From contig JAFKEE010000023.1 of NCBI GenBank assembly GCA_017307505.1, forward strand, positions 62,001 through 126,000: a stretch of 64,000 nt of DNA, given 5' to 3'. This DNA is from Acidobacteriota bacterium. Its GTDB lineage: Bacteria; Acidobacteriota; Terriglobia; Bryobacterales; Bryobacteraceae. A program made the position numbers and the translations under genes. Below the pieces are notes generated by a model. It saw nothing but the letters and a program-made list of their open reading frames with translations, was not told the origin of the DNA and searched no databases. How positions within the stretch are numbered: the first letter of the stretch is position 1; every line of letters begins with the position of its first letter. Shown piece by piece: positions 8,586 through 15,424 of this stretch.

Positions 8586-9818
8586 TTAGGAGAGGCGGTC
8601 CGTCGCGGCTTCGACTTCAGGCACGTTCGCGTCCGTCAGATCCTTGAGTCCTTCGAGGGTCAAGGTGCCGACCGAAGCCTGTTCGATCACGTCAGCGAGA
8701 CGCTTACGGGTGCGGTCCGCCTGCTTGCGCGCGGCCTGGAGGAGCCTCCCGCGCGCTTCGGCAATTCGCACGGATGCCGAAGTCGTTGCAGCAGTGGGCG
8801 CCTTGGAGCGCGCCTGCTCTTCCACTCTCTCGACCAGAACTCGCAAGGCGTCGCGGTCCGGGATGTCGTCGATGCTGTCGCTCGCCAGGTTCATTTTGCG
8901 ACACAGGACGCTATACGCTGCATCGCCGAGAGATCCTCTGCCGGCCACGAGCCGCTCAATGCCGCGGCTAAGGTCGGTCAACTTGTCCATGACCAACGTC
9001 AGCTTCGCGTAGCCGAGCCGCTTGAGGTCGGTCGTGCCACCGTACTTCTGGAGCGTCGATTGGGCCAGGCTGAAGCCGACCTTGTCGCACAGCGTCGTGA
9101 TGGCTGCCAGCGCTTCGTCACGAACCAGGCCGTTCCGTGGCGCACCGTTGCCAGCGGATGACGGCTTTGGCGCTGGCGCCGGTGGGCGCTGTTGCGGTCG
9201 ACGCGACGCCGGGAGCGCCCATTCCGGCAGACTGGGCGTGTAAGCCGGACGGTTCGACTGATCCAAATCCACCCAGGTCTTGTCCAGGTCGTAGAGATAC
9301 CTGCCCAGTCCGAAACACGCGCAGGCACGCTTGAACGCTTGCGCCTCGGCGCGAGTCGCGGCGTTCTCGTCGTCCGCCCACTCCTCGCCGACGCTTGTGT
9401 GCGTACCCAGGCCATGAATCGTGACGCGTGAAACGACGACGACCTTGGCCGCCACCGCAGACTGGGACTTGTCGCTGGCCGTGCGCCGCTCGAAGTTCTG
9501 CGCCACCTGCACGTCGTAATCGCGCGTCCATCCCCATTCACCAAACACAGAGTTCAGCCGGTCCGTGTACGCGCGCTGGTCAGCGTAAGCGATCAGTTGA
9601 CCGCGTTTCTGCGGACCGTGCTTCGTCTGAATCGTCGAAGTCGCCGTCACCCGCCACTTGATCTCCTCGGGATCGAACGGCTCAATGAGTCGCTGCTTGA
9701 TCTCCTGGAAACGTTCTTTGTTCATTGTTGCGGTCTCCGCCAGTTCCGAAACCGGCGCGGTCATCGCCGGGGGGACTGAACCGGGCCGCTCTCTGGCAGC
9801 ACCATTCACGTACGCCAT
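8586..9818 (-). CDS. Rad52/Rad22-family single-strand annealing protein
   Basis: 410 aa. The N-terminal half (from about residue 32 to 215) has typical Rad52/22 segments: AYADQRAYTDRLNSVFGEWGW, GEEWADDENAATRAEAQAF and ACACFGLGRYLYDL. The C-terminal half is Pro/Ala-rich linker and helices. Such proteins anneal complementary single strands and are common on conjugative elements and phages, where they help recombination of incoming DNA. The ATG at 9818 has AAAGGAG about 10 bases upstream; an internal ATG at 9725 also has a GGAG and is an alternative start. It is the first gene of the leftward 9.8-5.4 kb module. Confidence 0.85.
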   Translation of the reverse strand: MAYVNGAARERPGSVPPAMTAPVSELAETATMNKERFQEIKQRLIEPFDPEEIKWRVTATSTIQTKHGPQKRGQLIAYADQRAYTDRLNSVFGEWGWTRDYDVQVAQNFERRTASDKSQSAVAAKVVVVSRVTIHGLGTHTSVGEEWADDENAATRAEAQAFKRACACFGLGRYLYDLDKTWVDLDQSNRPAYTPSLPEWALPASRRPQQRPPAPAPKPSSAGNGAPRNGLVRDEALAAITTLCDKVGFSLAQSTLQKYGGTTDLKRLGYAKLTLVMDKLTDLSRGIERLVAGRGSLGDAAYSVLCRKMNLASDSIDDIPDRDALRVLVERVEEQARSKAPTAATTSASVRIAEARGRLLQAARKQADRTRKRLADVIEQASVGTLTLEGLKDLTDANVPEVEAATDRLS

Positions 9819-10349
9819 GTGTCACTCGCTCCTTTCGTGGCTCGTTCTGCACTACACGTTTGCGTGCGCGATCCGCGCATCGTCTCCGGATTCACACGCC
9901 GTTTCCTGCACGACCTCCTGCCGCTGGCGGCGCTACTTCCATCACTCCGGATGCCGCCCACACCCTCACAAGCCCGCTACACTTGCGCGCGCGCCACCGG
10001 GCTTTGTCACCGGTCCAGCCACCGGTGCCACCCACAACTTCCTCTCCTTCCTTCCACTCGGTACTCGATTCCCCTCTATCCCTGGCAACCACTGGCCACA
10101 CCTGCCGCTTCATCCACCTATACTTCCGCTGGCCACTTCACTCCCACCCATCGCTTCTTTCCCCGTCGCCTGCCTCCCCCATGCTCGCCGCCGGTCTGCT
10201 CGGAGTTCGGAATGCTAAAACACGGGGATATCGGAAACCTGGCCCAAGCCGATCAACGTCTTACGAGGGGTCGTGAAATGGCAATAGAGACGCAGTTGGA
10301 GCGCAATAGAGGGGCAAACATAGCAGGGACCGCAGGCGGGAAGAGGTCC
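9819..10349. other. 531-base non-coding region, pyrimidine-rich on the + strand
   Basis: No supported gene. The + strand is notably C/T-rich from about 10030 to 10200, and overlapping low-complexity ORFs there are a by-product of that bias. It should contain the promoter of the leftward Rad52-primase module, but I could not pick a convincing -10/-35 pair. Confidence 0.55.
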
Positions 10350-11111
10350 TCAGGAGAGGCAGTCTGCCAGAGTAACCGTCTGTCCAGAGCGCAGATCCAA
10401 TAGCCCAGCCGTTGCCGGCTGCGCGCGAAACTCGTGGGTCAGCGCGGCGTAGATGCGCGGGCAATGACGCGGGGCAACGTCCCGGAGGAGCAGTTGAGAT
10501 TTGCTGTCTGGCACCAGGTAGAGAAACCTCGCAAGCAGAGTTTCCTCGTTCAGTTGAGAGAATATGCGCAGGTACGCGTCGGCGGACTTCACGGTTCGCT
10601 CAAACTCCAGGGCAACGTCGGCCTGCAATTCGCCCGAGCGGAACGTCACAACCGCGTCGTACTCCTTCGCGAAGCGCAGGCTTGCGACGCGATTCTGCGC
10701 CCGAACTTCCGCCTCCGATTGCCAGGTCAGCACCACTCCCGCGCGCCGAAGCGCCAACTGAATCGTGAATAGCTGGACGTCATGCCACACTTGACTGCGC
10801 GCATTGCCGCCCTTTGAGCGGATTCGCCGTTCCACTATGGCGCCGTCGAAGCTCTGCAAATACAACTCTCCGGACTCACCCAATGACAATGCCGGCTCCA
10901 TTCCTTCGACTCGCCGAGATTCAAGGAAGCCATGACGGACCAGGCGGCGCACCCTCCAGGCGAGCGAGTTCCGCTCCGCCCTCGAGGTCGCATATGGATG
11001 AAGGCTGCAATGAAGCTGCTCGAACGTGACGTGTCCGGCCTCATAGACAGTGCGCAGGATCGGCTTGTCCGCGGTTTCCGAGATCACAATGGAATCTTTC
11101 GAGTAGCGCAA
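10350..11111 (-). CDS. replication-relaxation-like winged-helix protein
   Basis: 253 aa. The N-terminal ~80 residues form a winged-helix pattern (LRTVYEAGHVTFEQL, then NSLAWRVRRLVRHGFLE). The C-terminal part has KEYDAVVTF and ADVALEFERTVKS, the Asp/Glu-x-Lys arrangement seen in the replication-relaxation family of plasmids and ICEs, which is thought to have a nuclease-like fold. It probably binds element DNA for replication or transfer control. It ends the 18.9-10.3 kb leftward conjugation operon. Family call is by motif memory. Confidence 0.62.
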   Translation of the reverse strand: MRYSKDSIVISETADKPILRTVYEAGHVTFEQLHCSLHPYATSRAERNSLAWRVRRLVRHGFLESRRVEGMEPALSLGESGELYLQSFDGAIVERRIRSKGGNARSQVWHDVQLFTIQLALRRAGVVLTWQSEAEVRAQNRVASLRFAKEYDAVVTFRSGELQADVALEFERTVKSADAYLRIFSQLNEETLLARFLYLVPDSKSQLLLRDVAPRHCPRIYAALTHEFRAQPATAGLLDLRSGQTVTLADCLS

Positions 11112-11114
11112 GGA

Positions 11115-11615
11115 TCACCTCCCGCGTACGTTCCAGCGGCCGATGCCACGATCGGTGACTTCAAAGATCGCCGATCCGGTTGGCCCGGCGAGCCAGGCAA
11201 ATGGTTTCACGAGGAGCAGGAGTTCCTGCTGGTGCTTCCTCTGCGACGCCGACAGGACCAAGATGTTGTCCGGATCAAGGCCGTCCCGCGGCACAACGCC
11301 CACCAGTTGTTCGTTTACCGTGTGCAGGTGCCAATCCGCCATTGCACCCGAAGCGGCTGGGCACGCGAGCCGGATGCTGCGGCCGGCAGAGGTCTGGGTG
11401 ATGTCGCCGGTCACCCAATTCCGTCCGTGGATGCGGGACGGGTCTCGCAAGAACGACTTGGCCTTCGGTCCAAAAACCAGTTGGCCGAACAGTGTGGCGC
11501 AGGACCGGACGCGACAGCCGTCCCGGATGCCGGTCGTATTCCACACGCGAGTGCCGCCGTTCGGCAGATCTTTCGTCTGCCAAAGGCTGCCCAACGAGTG
11601 CACTCGCACGATCAC
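11115..11615 (-). CDS. hypothetical protein, 166 aa, GTG start
   Basis: Unrecognised protein. The GTG start overlaps the stop of the upstream gene (11612-11615), and its stop is 3 bases before the replication-relaxation-like gene, so all three are coupled. The sequence is beta-rich, with HGRNWVTGDIT and WHLHTVNEQLVGVVPRDG, and without transmembrane segments or catalytic motifs. Position downstream of the coupling protein suggests an accessory transfer role. Confidence 0.68.
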   Translation of the reverse strand: MIVRVHSLGSLWQTKDLPNGGTRVWNTTGIRDGCRVRSCATLFGQLVFGPKAKSFLRDPSRIHGRNWVTGDITQTSAGRSIRLACPAASGAMADWHLHTVNEQLVGVVPRDGLDPDNILVLSASQRKHQQELLLLVKPFAWLAGPTGSAIFEVTDRGIGRWNVRGR

Positions 11616-12418
11616 TTGGCCCTCCGCTTGGGCGTCTTCTTGTCACCAAGTTGAGATTCAGCGCGCTGAAGCCTCGCGACCAGTTCGGCATTCGCGCCGT
11701 TCTGCCGCTCCTGAACCAGCGTTTCTAGTTGCCGGAGTCGCTGTTCGAGACCGGCCTGGAGCGCCTCCCGATCCTCCAGCGCCTTCTGCAATCGCATCGA
11801 CTTCGCTTCCTCGGCCGTCAGCTTGTTCTTCAGAGTGAGCACTTCCTGACGCCAGGTGTCCGTCGGGCTGGCCCCGGGCAACCCGGCTCCCTGGCTCTCA
11901 ATGACGCGATTGCACTGCTCGATGTGCCGGTTGTAGAGCCCGATCGCCTCCAGTGCCCGATCTTCCGCGATCCGTTTCGCGTTGATCGCGTCGGCAAGAC
12001 ACTCCGCCGCGACCCACTTGATCTGGCGCATCTTGTCCCACCAAACCCAGCAAACGAACAGTAGAAACAGAATGACGCCCGTCTGGATGGCGCTCCATCG
12101 GAAGTAGGAATTAAGCACGGACTGCTCGCCCAACCGTGCAAGTCGCCGATCAATCTCGTCGCCCCAGCGGATCTGGCGCGGGTTGAGAGCACGTAGGTAG
12201 AACTCGAAGATGGTCTCCCGCGAGGAAGCGCGGTTGAGCGGCACCGGTCGATAGGGCTGATTCGGGTTGACACCGACGGCGCCGGATCCACTCTGTTCCG
12301 CCCGGAGTGGCTGTGCGCTGCTCGACTTCGACTCCTTTTCATCCTGCCGTGTCGCCTGGGCCAGCACCGAAAGAGCGCCCAGCGCGATCGCGAGGGTGCA
12401 GCGATGGACAGTGGTCAT
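11612..12418 (-). CDS. exported/membrane coiled-coil protein of the conjugation operon
   Basis: 268 aa. A signal-like hydrophobic N-terminus (residues 4-20) is followed by a Ser/Pro-rich stretch, one transmembrane helix (about 122-140, TGVILFLLFVCWVWW), and a long C-terminal coiled coil with heptad-like Leu/Glu/Gln up to the basic tail. The ATG overlaps the coupling-protein stop as ATGA (12415-12418), which fixes the start. Architecture is like that of TraM/TrbJ-like spacer proteins, but no family is certain. It could link the coupling ATPase to the channel. Confidence 0.7.
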   Translation of the reverse strand: MTTVHRCTLAIALGALSVLAQATRQDEKESKSSSAQPLRAEQSGSGAVGVNPNQPYRPVPLNRASSRETIFEFYLRALNPRQIRWGDEIDRRLARLGEQSVLNSYFRWSAIQTGVILFLLFVCWVWWDKMRQIKWVAAECLADAINAKRIAEDRALEAIGLYNRHIEQCNRVIESQGAGLPGASPTDTWRQEVLTLKNKLTAEEAKSMRLQKALEDREALQAGLEQRLRQLETLVQERQNGANAELVARLQRAESQLGDKKTPKRRAK

Positions 12419-14208
12419 AGCGTCCCCCGTCTCGGCATGGTGATCGTGGCCGCCAGCTTCTGATCCTTGAATCGCAGGTTCGCTCCCCGGACATCCGCCC
12501 GAGAGGACCGCAGTTTTGGAAACATCGTCGGTTCGAAGCACGGCACCCGGATGTCGCTCGGCGGCCGAACATGCAGACGGCCGTGCATCGTGCCCTGGAT
12601 CGGGTCGGTCATGAGGACCTCCATCTTTCCTTTCCCGAGGTTCTTGATGTGGTGATCGAGAGCACGATATTCGAGTTGCTCGCGCTCGGTGGCACCAATG
12701 GCCTTCTGGAATTGCTCGAACCCGAGGAAGTCTTTGCGCCAGAGTTGCTGTGTCCGCTTCTGCACGGGAACCTGAGAGGAGGCCTGCTTGAAGTACTTGG
12801 CAGTCTCCTCGTCGCGGGTCTGAAGCAACATGGTTGTTCCGGGAGCGGATGAAACGTCCTGCTGAAACCCGCGCCCGACCTGCAGGAGTTGCGGCAACGA
12901 CTGCATCGAAAACAGGAATGCCGTATTCGTGCCGCGCGCGGTGTTCAGAATCTGGGCGAAGTTGCGGTAGCCGAACGGCGCGAACTCATCCATCACTACC
13001 GAGAAAAGCGGCTTGTTGGTACGCTTCCGCTCAGATTCGGATTCGTATCTCTTTCCGACGACCAGTTGCAGATTCTGGAGCAGCATCTTCCCCAGAGCGC
13101 GCACCGGCGCGGTGTTCTTGTTGATGTTCAGACTCACGAACAGGATCAGTTCCTGGTCGATGACCTCGTTGATGGAGAGCAGATTGTCGTAAGGGCCGGT
13201 GATGACGCTCAACTCGTCGTCGAGGAACGTCATGCATTCGTTCAGCAAACCCTGGATCTTCGGGACCCGGTCCCGGTCTGAGAATGACTGGAAGAGGTTC
13301 TTCGCGGACATTTCGAAGTTTAGCCGTCGTTGCGTCGAGATGCTCGAGTCGCGCGCCATCTGGTGCCGTGCAAGCGCGACCTGGTCTTCGATCACGCTTT
13401 GGTCGAGCGCCATCACCATAACGTCGTAGAAGTTGAAGGCGCGGCCGGTGTAATGCAGGATGCGGACGATGTCGGCCAGGTAGTTCAACTGGTGCTTGGC
13501 GAAGAACTCGTCATGCAGGTCAAACGACCCGAAGACCATCGAGACCTGCGCCATGTAGTTGTCGTCTTCGGACGAAAACGGGTTGTACTGGACCGAGTAG
13601 TCGGGCCGCGACGGGTTCATCAGTCGAAGATCGTTCAGCCGGCCGGCCCGGTGGATGTAGGGCAGGAGCGAGTGAAAGAACTCGAGGTCCCCCTTGCCGT
13701 CGAAGATGACCATCGGGATCCGGTGCGACTCGCCCGCAGGACCCACATGCCGCATCAGGTCTTGCGTGATGATGTTGCGGAGTAACGTGGTTTTGCCGCT
13801 ACCGGTCTGGCCGAGGACGAGAGCCTGCATCACGCGGGTCTCATCACTCCACCGCCAAGGCATTCCGTGCACGTCATACCCGAGAACGACGGAGTTCTCC
13901 TTCCAGGCGGTCTCGACAATCCGGCGATCCGCGCGGACCGGAATCGTCGGCAGCTGGTTCGGCCAGGAGTCCTCGCGTGCTTTCTTCGCCCGCGTCAACT
14001 GATAGACAGCGAGGAACAAACTGACGCCGCCAAGCAGAACCCAGAGGGTCAGCTCCACGATCTGGCGGTCGTGGAGGAACCAGGCATACTTGGCGATCAC
14101 GACCGCGACAAAGTAGGCTCCGAGCACAAGCAGCCACAGAAGAAGGGCCGGGTTCTCCTCGATGAGCGAGGGCCGGTACTTGTAGTTGGGGGTCGGTTGC
14201 ATATCCAT
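12415..14208 (-). CDS. VirD4/TraD-type conjugative coupling ATPase
   Basis: 597-aa inner-membrane motor that docks DNA-protein substrates to the T4SS. Two transmembrane helices lie near 21-41 and 52-70. The Walker A is GQTGSGKT (133-140); IFDGKGDLEF follows, and a later VVMDEFAPFG supplies Walker B and the TraD/TraG signature, with SMQSLPQL after it. The start MDMQPT is chosen because it precedes the first transmembrane helix and has GAGGGG upstream; the frame stays open to 14337. It lies between a small membrane gene and the coiled-coil gene. Confidence 0.9.
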   Translation of the reverse strand: MDMQPTPNYKYRPSLIEENPALLLWLLVLGAYFVAVVIAKYAWFLHDRQIVELTLWVLLGGVSLFLAVYQLTRAKKAREDSWPNQLPTIPVRADRRIVETAWKENSVVLGYDVHGMPWRWSDETRVMQALVLGQTGSGKTTLLRNIITQDLMRHVGPAGESHRIPMVIFDGKGDLEFFHSLLPYIHRAGRLNDLRLMNPSRPDYSVQYNPFSSEDDNYMAQVSMVFGSFDLHDEFFAKHQLNYLADIVRILHYTGRAFNFYDVMVMALDQSVIEDQVALARHQMARDSSISTQRRLNFEMSAKNLFQSFSDRDRVPKIQGLLNECMTFLDDELSVITGPYDNLLSINEVIDQELILFVSLNINKNTAPVRALGKMLLQNLQLVVGKRYESESERKRTNKPLFSVVMDEFAPFGYRNFAQILNTARGTNTAFLFSMQSLPQLLQVGRGFQQDVSSAPGTTMLLQTRDEETAKYFKQASSQVPVQKRTQQLWRKDFLGFEQFQKAIGATEREQLEYRALDHHIKNLGKGKMEVLMTDPIQGTMHGRLHVRPPSDIRVPCFEPTMFPKLRSSRADVRGANLRFKDQKLAATITMPRRGTL

Positions 14209-14221
14209 TCCCGTACGCCCC

Positions 14222-14464
14222 TCAGCGAAAGTGGAAGTAGTAGACGATTGACGCCGCCAGCAGAGCCAACCCGCCGAAGGCGACGATCCATTTCTTCGGC
14301 TTTCGGCTCGCCTGTTGAAATGGGTTCCGCGGCTCAAGCGCGATATCCCCGATCAGGTTCCGCAGGCCCATATGTTTTCGGTCGCGCAGGAGTCGCTCGA
14401 ACTCCCGGTGAACTTCTCCAGGGGTCACCGGGGAATGACCTTCATTCACCGGCGGGGCGGCCAT
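14222..14464 (-). CDS. small C-terminally membrane-anchored protein
   Basis: 80 aa: a charged soluble N-terminal part, then one transmembrane helix near the end (WIVAFGGLALLAASIVYYF). GGGAGG about 7 bases before the ATG favours this start over the TTG two codons upstream. Its 5' end overlaps the 3' end of the VirB9-like gene by 23 bases in another frame, and it precedes the coupling ATPase by 13 bases. Function unknown; likely a T4SS accessory. Confidence 0.6.
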   Translation of the reverse strand: MAAPPVNEGHSPVTPGEVHREFERLLRDRKHMGLRNLIGDIALEPRNPFQQASRKPKKWIVAFGGLALLAASIVYYFHFR

Positions 14465-15347
14465 GCGCAACCTCCCGAACCGTGCGCACCTTTCCCAGCA
14501 CCAAGACCGCGTCGACAGCCGACGTGGAGTCAGGGGCGAACGCTACTCGCACGAGTTGCTCGCGTTTCCCGGATGTTCCCAGCCGGAATGCTATCCAGCC
14601 GGCGGCCTGCTCTCCAGCGGGGATGGCCTCTGGCTCCTCCCCCGCGATCAGTTGAACTTCCCCGGCTGTTCTGGTCTTGATCTCGCGCAACGCCCGTTCG
14701 CTGAGTTGACTGCCAGCCAACGGGATCAGGGAGAAGGATGACTTCACCGGTTCGAGGTGGATCACTGACGGCCGCGCGGGCCGGTAGGCCCGACTTCCGT
14801 GATTCAGAACTGTGTAGCGGAGATAGAAGCGACCACCATCCTGGTAGAGATCGCGCAGCAGCACCTCGACCTTGCGAGTCCGGTCCCGCCCACCGTACAG
14901 CAATATCGCCTGGGACTGCGTGAGCATCTCAGCCGGAAGTTGCGGACTACGATCAACCGGCGCGGCTTCTCTTGGCTGTGTGTTCGTCGAGACCAGCTGC
15001 AGCGGCGGCTGATCGATGGCAAAGTGCATCTGTTCGACGCTCGGCGCGGGGACCAATTCGTAGCTGTAACGGCCGGAAGCCGTCCAGATGAACAGATTTG
15101 TCCGGGCGTCTTCCTCGGCAGGCTTGACGAACACCTTGTTCTCCCGCCGCTCGACCGTGAACGCATTCTGATTACCGACCGCCACCATCGACACGGGTTC
15201 GTTCAGTTCGATCACCGTCAGGTGATCCCGCGCGGTCTCCACACGCACCACCCTCTTCGGGTCGGGCGTCTGGGTTTCGAGTTTTTGTGCATTGAGATCG
15301 CTGGCCGCGAACAGGACCAGCCAAAGGAAGGGTGCGGACGGCTTCAT
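14442..15347 (-). CDS. VirB9/TrbG-like periplasmic T4SS protein, copy 1
   Basis: 301 aa with a signal peptide (APFLWLVLFAASDLNAQ). The N-terminal domain has the VirB9 pattern: VVRVETARDHLTVIELNEP, a beta pair, then TNLFIWTASGRYSYEL. The C-terminal part is a second beta domain (RFYLRYTVLNHGSRAYRP). VirB9 forms the outer-membrane core ring with VirB7/VirB10. GGGAGG 5 bases upstream supports the start. A second related protein is at 60510-61466, so the two may serve different rings or substrates. Divergent from classical VirB9. Confidence 0.72.
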   Translation of the reverse strand: MKPSAPFLWLVLFAASDLNAQKLETQTPDPKRVVRVETARDHLTVIELNEPVSMVAVGNQNAFTVERRENKVFVKPAEEDARTNLFIWTASGRYSYELVPAPSVEQMHFAIDQPPLQLVSTNTQPREAAPVDRSPQLPAEMLTQSQAILLYGGRDRTRKVEVLLRDLYQDGGRFYLRYTVLNHGSRAYRPARPSVIHLEPVKSSFSLIPLAGSQLSERALREIKTRTAGEVQLIAGEEPEAIPAGEQAAGWIAFRLGTSGKREQLVRVAFAPDSTSAVDAVLVLGKVRTVREVAHGRPAGE

Positions 15348-15424
15348 GGGGCCTCCCAGTGTTGAGCCCAAGCGGCCCGGGAGTCCGCACGGCGTGCACG
15401 GATCCCGGACCGGTCGGGGTTGGT

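Noticed and set aside
9658-10403. Three overlapping + strand ORFs of 183-194 aa
   Set aside because: All three frames are open because of a pyrimidine-rich tract; no ribosome site, low-complexity products, and partly antisense to the Rad52-type gene.
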